In this document: positions 55,680 to 63,316 of the stretch, piece by piece
How the letters are laid out: every line of letters begins with the position of its first letter
How positions within the stretch are numbered: position 1 is the first letter of the stretch
Source of the DNA: RPQJ01 sp963777725
Lineage (GTDB): Bacteria > Pseudomonadota > Gammaproteobacteria > Steroidobacterales > Steroidobacteraceae
DNA: 64,000 nt
Assembly: GCA_963777725.1 (NCBI GenBank)
Contig: CAVZRR010000020.1
Location: 372,001-436,000, forward strand
Direction of reading: 5' to 3'
Translations under genes and position numbers: made by a program
Notes under the pieces: generated by a model
Seen by the model: the letters and a program-made list of their open reading frames with translations, nothing else
Database searches by the model: none
What the model was told of the DNA's origin: nothing

Positions 55680-57620
55680 ATGACCCCGACGATCCGTTTC
55701 AGCGTCAGCCGGAAAATCGCCGCGGGCCTGCTGCTGATCATCGCGATCGGCGCGCTGTCGATGCTGTTCATCTACCGGGGACTCGACGAGGTCGAGGCCG
55801 CGCTGCAGCGGCTGGCTGAAGTCAAGGCACCGATCAGCGCGGCCGCGTACGAGCAGGAGCTCAACGTCAACGGCATGGGGCTCGCGGTGCTCAAGTATCT
55901 CGCGACCCGTCGGCCCGAGTATCGCGAGTGGGCGCAAAAGGACGAACAGGACTTCGCGCAATACCACGCGACCTACCTGCGACTGGTGCTCACGGAGGAG
56001 GAGCGCAGCCTGGGGCGGCGGCTCGGCGAGCTGCACGCCGAATTCACCGCGCTTGGCCACGCGTTGATGGACTACGCCGACCGGCAGGAGCGGCTCTACG
56101 CCGTGATCGAGGAGTCGACCGAGGAGATCGACTACGTCATCGACGCCCGCCTGCAGCCGGCACTGTTTGCCGAACGGTCCCGCGAGCGGGCCGGCTTCGG
56201 TGCGGCCGTGGCCAGCGCCGACCTCGAAGCCGAGGCGGCCGAGGTCGGGCACTGGGTGGCGAACTACCATCGCCAGCCGACCGCCCAGGCACGCGAGGCC
56301 ATCCACCGCAAGCTGCAGATCCTCGACCGTACCTTGGCGAATTTCCTCGGCTACAACCTGTCAGCCGAGGAGCGCCGTCACGGTCGTGAGTTGAGTCGCA
56401 ACGTGGCCCGGATCGGCGAGGCCGTGCGGGAGGTCGTCGAGCTGGAGGACTCCATGCACGCCGGGCGGCAGCGGTTCATCGAGTTGCGCGTGGCAATGGA
56501 CGCGATGCTCGACGAGCAGATCCAGGTGCTCGCCTTGCGCGGGTTGGACCTGCCGCGGGAGCAGGCCGGGCAGGCGGCCGACCGCGTGCAACTCGCGATG
56601 CGTTACCTGATTCCACTTTACCTGCTCGCGGCCGGGCTGATCGGCTGGCTGCTGGTGCGGGTCATCCGCGTGCCGCTGGCGCAACTCAATCGCGGCACCC
56701 GGGCCGTCGCAGGCGGTGACCTGACGCATCGAGTCCGTGCTGGGGCGAACGACGAGTTCGGCGACCTGGCGCAGCAGTACAACCGGATGGTCGAGCAGCT
56801 GCAGGCGACGACGGTGTCGCGCGACCGGCTGGAGGCCAGCGAGGGGCAGCTGCGCCGCACCGTCGACGAACTGCAGCATGAAATTGCCGAACGCGAGCGC
56901 GCCGAGCGCGAACGGGAGCAACTCAAGGACGAATTGCGGCGCAACGAGACGATGACGGCCATGGGTGCGCTGGTGGCGGGCGTCGCGCACGAAGTGCGCA
57001 ATCCCCTGTTCGGCATTTCGTCCACGCTGGACGCGATGAGCGCGCGCATGGGCGAGCGGCCCGAGTTCGGCCGTTATCTCGAGGTGCTGCGCAGCGAGGT
57101 CGACCGGCTCAGCAAGTTGATGGCCGAGCTGCTGTCCTACGGGCGATCGCCGACCCGCGAGTTCGTGGCCGGGTCACTGAACGCCGTCGTCGCGCAGGCT
57201 ATCGCGAGCTGCGACGCGCTGGCGCGGGAGACAGGCGTCACGATCGTCAATCGGATGGCGTTGCAGCCGGACGCCATCCGGCTCGATCCGGGGCGCCTCG
57301 CTCAGGCATTCCAGAACCTGATCGACAACGCGCTCCAGCACGCGCCGGCGGGCTCGGCGGTCACACTCGAGGGCTCGCTCGTCGAGGCGGAGGGTCGACG
57401 CTGGATCACGTGCTCGGTCAGCGACCGCGGTCCCGGCTTCAGGCCCGAGGACCTGCAGCGGGTCTTCGAGCCGTTCTTCACTCGCCGGCGCGGCGGCACC
57501 GGGCTTGGCCTGGCGCTGGTGCAACGAATCGTGCTGGAGCATGGCGGCGAGGTCGACGCGCGCAACCGACCGGAGGGTGGTGCCGAAGTCATCGTGCGAT
57601 TCCCGTGGGCGCTGGCCTGA
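55680..57620 (+). CDS. membrane sensor histidine kinase of the sigma-54 circuit
   Basis: This 646-residue kinase has TM1 (about 12-30), a long helical periplasmic sensor (about 35-300, likely a four-helix bundle), TM2 (about 308-328), a HAMP-like linker (RVPLAQLNRGTRAVAGGDLT), a coiled coil rich in Glu/Arg, a HisKA motif GVAHEVRNPLFGISS, and an ATPase with NLIDNALQHAP, SDRGPGF and GGTGLGLALV. It belongs to the NtrB-like kinases that pair with NtrC-type regulators. The partner gene follows 26 nt downstream. The signal is unknown. Confidence 0.9.
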   Translation: MTPTIRFSVSRKIAAGLLLIIAIGALSMLFIYRGLDEVEAALQRLAEVKAPISAAAYEQELNVNGMGLAVLKYLATRRPEYREWAQKDEQDFAQYHATYLRLVLTEEERSLGRRLGELHAEFTALGHALMDYADRQERLYAVIEESTEEIDYVIDARLQPALFAERSRERAGFGAAVASADLEAEAAEVGHWVANYHRQPTAQAREAIHRKLQILDRTLANFLGYNLSAEERRHGRELSRNVARIGEAVREVVELEDSMHAGRQRFIELRVAMDAMLDEQIQVLALRGLDLPREQAGQAADRVQLAMRYLIPLYLLAAGLIGWLLVRVIRVPLAQLNRGTRAVAGGDLTHRVRAGANDEFGDLAQQYNRMVEQLQATTVSRDRLEASEGQLRRTVDELQHEIAERERAEREREQLKDELRRNETMTAMGALVAGVAHEVRNPLFGISSTLDAMSARMGERPEFGRYLEVLRSEVDRLSKLMAELLSYGRSPTREFVAGSLNAVVAQAIASCDALARETGVTIVNRMALQPDAIRLDPGRLAQAFQNLIDNALQHAPAGSAVTLEGSLVEAEGRRWITCSVSDRGPGFRPEDLQRVFEPFFTRRRGGTGLGLALVQRIVLEHGGEVDARNRPEGGAEVIVRFPWALA

Positions 57621-57646
57621 ACCGTTGCAAGGGACCCGGAGGCTTC

Positions 57647-58994
57647 GTGGCAAGAAAACGCATCCTGGTGATCGACGACCAGCCGGCAGTCCGCTTCGGG
57701 TTGCGGGATTTCCTCGAGACGCAGGGATACGAGGTGCACGAGGCCGACAGTTGCCGACAGGCGATCGACACCTTCCTCGCGGTCAAGCCGGACGCGGCCA
57801 TCGTCGATTACAAGCTTCCGGACGGCGACGCGCTGGCGCTGCTGCCGCGCTTGCGGGAGATCGACCCGGGCGTGCCGTTGATCGTGCTCACCGGCCACGG
57901 CTCGATCGACCTCGCGGTGCAGGCCATCAAGGAGGGTGCCGAACACTTCCTGACCAAGCCCGTCGAGTTGCCTGCGCTACTGGTCATCCTGCGGCGACTC
58001 CTGGACGCCGGGAGGGCGCAGCGTTCGCGGCTCGCCGGCTCGGCACGCGAGCGTCGCAGGCCGATCGACCCGTTCCTGGGCTCGAGCCCGGCGATTCGCA
58101 CGCTGGCCGAGCAGGCGCGCAAGGTGCTCGATGCCGACAGCCCGATCCTGATCCAGGGCGAGACTGGCGCTGGCAAGGGCGTACTGGCGGGTTGGCTGCA
58201 CCGGAACGGCCCGCGCGCCGACGAGGCCTTCGTCGATCTCAACTGTGCCGGCCTGACCCGTGAGTTTCTCGAGACGGAACTGTTCGGGCACGAGAAAGGC
58301 GCCTTCACCGGCGCGGTGGCCCGCAAGCCGGGCCTGCTCGAGATCGCTCACGGCGGCACGGTCTTCCTCGACGAAATCGGCGACGTCGATCCGCTGGTGC
58401 AGCCCAAGCTGCTCAAGGTGCTCGAGGAAAAGCGCTTCCGGATGCTGGGCGACGTGCGCGAGCGCTTCGTCGACATCCGCCTGGTCGCGGCGAGCCACGC
58501 CAACCTCGCCGAGCTGGCTCGCGACGGCCGTTTTCGCCGCGACCTGTATTTCCGCATCAGCGCGATCCCGCTGGTCGTGCCGCCGCTGCGCGAGCGCGGC
58601 GACGACGTGCTGGCGCTGGCACGGGTGCTGCTCGAACACATTGCGGCGGATGTAGGTCGCAGCGTGACCGGCTTCGCAGCGGACGCCGAGCAGGCGCTGC
58701 TCGGCTACCCGTGGCCCGGGAATGTTCGCGAGCTGCGCAACATCATCGAGCGGGCCGTCCTGCTCGGCGAGGGCGGGGTGATCGGCCGTCGTGACCTGCG
58801 CTTCGAGGCCGTGCCACCGGCGGTCGATGACGAGTCGACGCTGACGCTGCGGGAACTCGAGCGCCGGCACATCGAACGAGTGCTTCGGCGACACCCACGG
58901 CAAGGTCGAGCCGGCGGCGCGGCGCCTCGGCATTTCGCGCAGCTCGCTGTACCAGAAGCTCAAGGACTACGGGCTCGGTCCGTCCAGAGACTAG
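57647..58994 (+). CDS. NtrC-type sigma-54 response regulator, C-terminus frameshifted
   Basis: The GTG at 57647 has GGAGG 5 nt upstream. A receiver (about 1-120; D54 in AIVDYKLPDG) is followed by an AAA+ sigma-54 activator domain (about 145-385) with GETGAGKG, the sigma-54 contact motif GAFTGA and FLDEIGD. A Fis-type helix-turn-helix should follow. In the genomic frame the end reads as junk to 59044. One base out of phase, from about 58884, the expected THGKVEPAARRLGISRSSLY is found with a TAG at 58992. Either one base is surplus, or the DNA-binding domain is lost. Confidence 0.85.
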
Positions 58995-59018
58995 ACGGTT
59001 CGTCCGGATTCTGGACGA
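58980..59018 (+). promoter_or_regulatory. two tandem 19-bp dyads, likely enhancer sites of the regulator
   Basis: Box 1 (58980-58998) is CCGTCC-N7-AGACGG and box 2 (59000-59018) is TCGTCC-N7-GGACGA. They share arms and the 7-bp spacer and lie 20 bp centre to centre, about two helical turns. They sit about 115-140 bp upstream of the sigma-54 promoter at 59115, the usual place for NtrC-type enhancer sites. Box 1 overlaps the regulator's own stop codon. Confidence 0.65.
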
Positions 59019-59114
59019 GTCGACAACGTTCGCCACTCCAGTGAATTCCAGATAACGACGATAACCCACTGTTCCAAAGAGATATTAGCGGCATTCGTCG
59101 AGTCATGCTCGGAC

Positions 59115-59130
59115 TGGCTCGACGATTGCA
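59115..59130 (+). promoter_or_regulatory. sigma-54 promoter of the exported GlyGly-CTERM-like protein
   Basis: TGGCTCGACGATTGCA matches the sigma-54 consensus TGGCACG-N4-TTGCA at all defined positions but one. Transcription would start near 59141, leaving about 53 nt before the ATG at 59194. Both enhancer-like dyads and a sigma-54 activator gene lie immediately upstream. Confidence 0.75.
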
Positions 59131-59193
59131 AAGCTCCTGGTTAGCCCGCACGGCCTCGCGCCTGCGTCCACTCGTCACCGGGAGCCCGAAACC

Positions 59194-59946
59194 ATGATTC
59201 GCTACAAGACACCTGTACACCTGAGCTTGGTGGCCGCGCTGGCGGCCTCACCGACGGTCGTGCTCGCTGACGACGTGAACTGCCCGCCGAACCTCGGCAG
59301 CGTGACCGTCGATGGCAACGTGCTGGTGGCCGCGCCTTGCCGGCTCGACGGCACGACGGTCAAGGGCAACGTGCAGCTCTACGCCGGCGGTTCGTTGATC
59401 ACCCGCGGCAACGTCCGGATCGAGGGCAGCATCCAGGCCGAGAATTCCGACTTCATCGACGTGGCCGACACGTTCGTCAACGGCAATATCCAGCTCGACA
59501 ACCTGGTCGGCGATCGCAGCATCATCGCACGCACCACCGTCGGCGGGAGCATCCAGCTGAACAGCAATCGCTCACGCCTCGAGGTGCTGAACAACACGGT
59601 GGATTCCGACGTGCAGGCCTTCGCTAACCGCGGCGGTGTGGTCATTGCCGACAACGTGATCGACGGCAACCTGCAGTGCAAGGAAAACAACCCGGCGCCG
59701 GCTGGCGGGAACAATCGCGTGCAGGGCAACAAGGAGGATCAGTGCGCGAACCTGGTACCGGAGACGGGTACCGCTCCGGCACCGGCTCCTGCGCCCGCGC
59801 CGACCCCTGCGCCGACTCCGCCCGTGTCGGCCGATAACTCGTCGGGATCGTCTGGCGGCGGTGGCAGCCTCGACCTGCTGTTGTCGTTGGTGATGCTGCT
59901 CCTGGTGGCGTCCCGTTTCGCGCCCGGTCATCGCGGACGGACGTAA
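59194..59946 (+). CDS. exported beta-solenoid protein with GlyGly-CTERM-like anchor
   Basis: The 250-residue product has a signal peptide (about 1-25, ending VLA), then about seven degenerate repeats of 20-25 residues centred on GN-I/V-Q (VKGNVQL, VNGNIQL, VGGSIQL, IDGNLQC) to about residue 165, suggesting a short beta-helix like polymer-forming or bactofilin-type proteins. A Pro/Ala-rich linker (about 190-208) precedes a Ser/Gly run (SSGSSGGGGS), a hydrophobic helix and a basic tail, the layout of GlyGly-CTERM sorting signals. It is probably surface-attached or processed by a rhombosortase. The gene has its own sigma-54 promoter. Function is unknown. Confidence 0.75.
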   Translation: MIRYKTPVHLSLVAALAASPTVVLADDVNCPPNLGSVTVDGNVLVAAPCRLDGTTVKGNVQLYAGGSLITRGNVRIEGSIQAENSDFIDVADTFVNGNIQLDNLVGDRSIIARTTVGGSIQLNSNRSRLEVLNNTVDSDVQAFANRGGVVIADNVIDGNLQCKENNPAPAGGNNRVQGNKEDQCANLVPETGTAPAPAPAPAPTPAPTPPVSADNSSGSSGGGGSLDLLLSLVMLLLVASRFAPGHRGRT

Positions 59947-59956
59947 AGCCGGGTCG

Positions 59957-60406
59957 GTGCGCAACGCAACGGCAAGCGCCGGCGACGTGGACAGGCTGCT
60001 GTTGATCGACGACGAGGCGTCCATTCTCGCCGCGATGGCGGAGTTCTTCGCGGGGCTGGGCTACGACGTGGACTGCGCCGTGGACGAGGAGGCAGCGCGG
60101 TCGCTGATCGAGAGGCATCGTTACCGCATCGTGATCACGGACCTGCGCCTGTCGCGCGGCGACCAGCTCGCAGGATTCGAGATCCTCGCGTGCCTGCGTC
60201 GCCGTGATCCGGAGGCCGATTGCATCGTGCTGACCGCGCACGGTTGCGCGGAGAGCGAAGCTCGTGCACTGCAGCAGGGTGCGACGGCTTTCCTGCAGAA
60301 GCCGCAGCCGCTCAGCGAGGTGGCTGCCCTCGTCGCGATGCTGACCGCGCGTCGCAACGAATCCGCCGGCCTGGGTGATTTGCATGCGGTTCCTGCGGCG
60401 GGCTGA
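59957..60406 (+). CDS. stand-alone receiver-domain protein
   Basis: This 149-residue receiver starts at a GTG 10 nt after the exported-protein stop. Its acidic pocket is LIDDE (about 15-19), the phosphoacceptor Asp lies in VITDLRLSRGD, and the conserved Thr and Lys are in VLTAHG and FLQKPQP. No output domain is present. Its 3' end overlaps the next gene by 23 bp. It may feed back on the upstream kinase or modulate the kinase-fold protein. Confidence 0.85.
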   Translation: MRNATASAGDVDRLLLIDDEASILAAMAEFFAGLGYDVDCAVDEEAARSLIERHRYRIVITDLRLSRGDQLAGFEILACLRRRDPEADCIVLTAHGCAESEARALQQGATAFLQKPQPLSEVAALVAMLTARRNESAGLGDLHAVPAAG

Positions 60407-61091
60407 CGACCGGGAGGCGGGGCAGCCGCAACCCGCGCGTCCGGCACTGGCGTCGACGCAGTTTGCGGATGTCGAGCTCGGCGAGGTTGTCGGTGTGGGT
60501 CGACGGTGCGTCGCATTTTCGGCTCGCAGGCACGATCAGGCGCTCGTGCTGAAGTCCTACCATCGGCGGGCGGTCGCCCGGCACTCGGACCGAGCCGGTG
60601 GCTCTCTCGCGCGATACGAGTGCGAGCGCAATGAAACGCTGCGTCGGGTGGCCGGGCTCGCACAGTACGTTGCAGCTCCAGTCGGCTACTGGTCCTCGCC
60701 GCGAGAGGAGTTCTTCGTGCAGCAGCGCGTCTGCGGCGAGACGCTGGCTTCCTTCCTGCGTGGCTGTTCAGCGCGCAATCGCGAGCGTTTGCTGTCCGAG
60801 CTGCGGACCATCCTCGATTGCGCCCACGGTGTCGGCCTGTACGACCTCGACTTGCATCCGGGCAACGTGCTGGTGCAGCGGCGGGCGGATGGATCCGGGC
60901 GCCCGATCCTGTTCGATTTCAACAAGGTCCCGTACCACCTGCAGCCGCCGAATCGCTTGTATGGTTGGCTGGTGGCCCTGGGGCTGATCGGGCCGCGTTC
61001 GCGCGACCAGCGCCTCTGGCGACGCCTGGCACGACTGCCTGCCGACGAAAGCGTCGGGAATCCTGCTGCTGCCTTCCAGAGGGTGGGTTAG
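60384..61091 (+). CDS. protein-kinase-fold protein of the lipopolysaccharide/Kdo-kinase type
   Basis: The 235-residue protein has a kinase-like core: a nucleotide loop (VVGVGRRCVAFSAR), a Lys in LVLKSYHRR, the catalytic loop YDLDLHPGNVLV and the metal motif LFDFNKV. These suit small-molecule or lipopolysaccharide kinases (Kdo kinase, YrbL-like) more than Ser/Thr kinases. It overlaps the receiver gene by 23 bp, so it is likely in the same operon as the exported protein. Substrate unknown. Confidence 0.75.
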   Translation: MRFLRRADDREAGQPQPARPALASTQFADVELGEVVGVGRRCVAFSARRHDQALVLKSYHRRAVARHSDRAGGSLARYECERNETLRRVAGLAQYVAAPVGYWSSPREEFFVQQRVCGETLASFLRGCSARNRERLLSELRTILDCAHGVGLYDLDLHPGNVLVQRRADGSGRPILFDFNKVPYHLQPPNRLYGWLVALGLIGPRSRDQRLWRRLARLPADESVGNPAAAFQRVG

Positions 61092-61154
61092 CGGGCGAGT
61101 GGAGCGGCTGCTACGCTGCGCCAATCCGCTCCTGTCCGTCGAGGCGCCACGCCC

Positions 61155-61844
61155 ATGCTCACCGTCCACCATCTCGAGACTTCCCGCTCGCAGCGCATCC
61201 TCTGGCTGCTCGAGGAACTCGACGTTCCGTACGAGCTCAAGGTCTATCGTCGCGATGCGAAGACGCGCCTGGCCCCGCCGGAGCTCAAGGCCATTCATCC
61301 ACTCGGCAAGTCGCCGGTCGTCACCGACGATGGCGAGGTGATCGCCGAATCCGGCGCGATCATCGAATACATCGTCGAGAAATTCGGCCAACAGGGGCGG
61401 GGCGAAGTCGCGCATCTGCAGCCTCCGATCGGGACGCCGGCGTATCGGCAGTGCCGCTACTGGATGCATTATGCCGAGGGATCCCTGATGAACTGGCTGG
61501 TCATGAAACTCGTGTTCGTAACGATCCCGAAGCGGCCGATGCCGTTCTTCGTGCGGCCGATCGCCCGCGGCATCTGCGAGAAGGTGCAGGCGACGCTGAT
61601 CGATCCCAACCTGCAGGCGGCGCTTGCGTTCATCGAGGATCACCTGGGCACGCACCGGTGGTTCGCCGGCCCGGAGATCACGATGGCGGATTTCCAGATG
61701 AGCTTCGCGGTCGAGGCGTTGCTGTCGCGGGCGCCGCACGCCGGCAGCCATCCGCACCTGCACGAGTACCTGAAGCGCATGCGGGCGCGCCCGGCTTACC
61801 AGCGGGCGGAGGCGAAGGGCGGTCCGACGCTGATGGCAACTTGA
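61155..61844 (+). CDS. glutathione S-transferase family protein
   Basis: This 229-residue protein has an N-terminal thioredoxin-fold domain (LTVHHLETSRSQRILWLLEEL, with Ser at the likely active site) and an all-helical C-terminal domain ending near residue 220. The SPVV and AESGAIIEYI segments bind glutathione in relatives. It may conjugate or reduce electrophiles. It is 20 nt upstream of a GNAT gene on the same strand. Confidence 0.9.
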   Translation: MLTVHHLETSRSQRILWLLEELDVPYELKVYRRDAKTRLAPPELKAIHPLGKSPVVTDDGEVIAESGAIIEYIVEKFGQQGRGEVAHLQPPIGTPAYRQCRYWMHYAEGSLMNWLVMKLVFVTIPKRPMPFFVRPIARGICEKVQATLIDPNLQAALAFIEDHLGTHRWFAGPEITMADFQMSFAVEALLSRAPHAGSHPHLHEYLKRMRARPAYQRAEAKGGPTLMAT

Positions 61845-61864
61845 GCACGGCTGCGGGGCTCCCG

Positions 61865-62314
61865 ATGACGGTCTCGATCCGCCAGGCGACGGCGGTCGAC
61901 GCTGATCTTGTCGCGCCGCTGTTCGATGCCTACCGGCAGTTCTATCGACAGCCAGCCGACCTCCCGCGGGCCCGCCGCTTCGTTGCCGAGCGGCTGTCGC
62001 AGCGCCAGTCGACCGTGCTCGTCGCGCAGGCGGCGGACGGCGAAGCCGTCGGGTTCGTACAGCTCTATCCGTGCTTCTCGTCGATCCGCGCGGCGCCGGT
62101 CTTCATCCTCAGCGATCTCTTCGTTGCGCCGTCGGCGAGGGGCGGTGGTGTCGGTCGGCTGCTGATGGAGGCCGCGGCCCGATTTGCGCGTGCGACCGGA
62201 GCCGTCGGGCTGGAACTCGCCACGGCCCGGACCAACGTGCCGGCCCAGCGACTCTACGAGTCGCTCGGCTGGCAGCGCGACGAGGTGTTCTATCAATACG
62301 GCCTCGAGCTGTAG
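61865..62314 (+). CDS. GNAT-family acetyltransferase
   Basis: This 149-residue acetyltransferase has the acetyl-CoA loop VAPSARGGGVGRLLMEAA (about 89-106) and the C-terminal TNVPAQRLYESLGWQ typical of GNAT enzymes. The substrate is unknown. It starts at the ATG at 61865 and may be co-transcribed with the GST gene. Confidence 0.88.
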   Translation: MTVSIRQATAVDADLVAPLFDAYRQFYRQPADLPRARRFVAERLSQRQSTVLVAQAADGEAVGFVQLYPCFSSIRAAPVFILSDLFVAPSARGGGVGRLLMEAAARFARATGAVGLELATARTNVPAQRLYESLGWQRDEVFYQYGLEL

Positions 62315-62339
62315 TGCGCTAGAATTGCGCATCCCGCGC

Positions 62340-62416
62340 GCGGCCGTAGCTCAGTTGGATAGAGCATCAGGCTTCGAACCTGAGGGTCGGGGGTTCGAAT
62401 CCCTCCGGCCGCGCCA
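62340..62416 (+). tRNA. tRNA-Arg (anticodon TCG)
   Basis: The full cloverleaf is seen: acceptor stem GCGGCCG with CGGCCGC, D-arm GCTC/GAGC, anticodon stem TCAGG/CCTGA with loop CTTCGAA, T-loop TTCGAAT, and encoded CCA at 62414-62416. Anticodon TCG reads CGA arginine codons. A TAGAAT at 62320-62325 may be its -10 box. It overlaps no protein gene. Confidence 0.96.
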
Positions 62417-62446
62417 GTCCTTGCAGGCCCTGAGCCTGGGGCACCG

Positions 62447-63316
62447 ATGACGAACCTCGATCCCCAGGCCTTGGCCGTCACCGGGAGCGTTCAGCAGATC
62501 GCCGCCGCGGTCTGGCGCATCGTGGCGCCGAACCCCTCGCCTCTGACGGGGCCGGGCACGAACACCTACGTCGTCGGGGTCGAGCGGCCCGTCGTGATCG
62601 ATCCGGGTTGCGACGATCCCGGTCACCTTGCGCGGATCCTCGCAGTCGCGGGTCCCGGCATCGACCGGATCCTCTGCACGCATTCGCATCCCGACCATTC
62701 GCCGGGCGCCGCGTGGTTGCGCGATCAGACCGGGGCGCGAGTGTACGGCCAGCCCGCTCCCGACGACGGCCACCAGGATCCGACCTACGCACCCGACGCG
62801 GGCCTCGTGCACGGCGAGCGCATCGCTGTACGCGAGGCCACGCTGCAGGCGATCCACACGCCGGGCCACGCGTCGAACCACGTCTGCTTCCTGCTCGAGC
62901 AGGCCGGCCTGTTGTTCACGGGCGATCACCTGATGAGCGGCTCGACCGTGATCATCATTCCGCCGGACGGCTCGATGCGGGAGTACCTCGAATCGCTGCG
63001 CCGGTTGCGCGAGCTGCCGTTGACTGCGCTGGCACCGGGGCACGGCGCGGTGATGCCGGACGCGCTGGCCGAAATCGACCGGGTGATCGGGCATCGGCTC
63101 GCCCGCGAAGCGAAGCTCTTGCTTGCGCTCGAACGACGCGGCGCCACGACGCTCGACGAGGTGCTGGCCGACGTCTACGACGACGTGCCCGCCTTCCTGC
63201 ACGGCTACGCGAGGTATTCGTTGCTCGCGCACGCAATCAAGCTGGTGGAGGAGGGGCGCGCCGGCCGCGAGGGCGAGGTCTACCGCTGGCTCGGCGCGTC
63301 ACGCGCTGCGCCGTAG
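62447..63316 (+). CDS. metallo-beta-lactamase-fold hydrolase (LACTB2/RNase Z-like)
   Basis: This 289-residue MBL-fold protein has the metal motif THSHPDHSPGA (about 77-87), a later His in HTPGHASNH, the Asp in LLFTGDHLMS, and the distal His in LAPGHG. A C-terminal winged-helix-like part (about 205-289) matches LACTB2-type proteins. It may hydrolyse RNA, thioesters or lactones. Its 3' end overlaps surE by 37 bp. Confidence 0.88.
   Translation: MTNLDPQALAVTGSVQQIAAAVWRIVAPNPSPLTGPGTNTYVVGVERPVVIDPGCDDPGHLARILAVAGPGIDRILCTHSHPDHSPGAAWLRDQTGARVYGQPAPDDGHQDPTYAPDAGLVHGERIAVREATLQAIHTPGHASNHVCFLLEQAGLLFTGDHLMSGSTVIIIPPDGSMREYLESLRRLRELPLTALAPGHGAVMPDALAEIDRVIGHRLAREAKLLLALERRGATTLDEVLADVYDDVPAFLHGYARYSLLAHAIKLVEEGRAGREGEVYRWLGASRAAP

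Noticed and set aside
62184..62450. Open frame containing VAQLDRASGFEPEGRGFESL
   Set aside because: This is the well-known false translation of a tRNA gene; the real feature is tRNA-Arg at 62340-62416.
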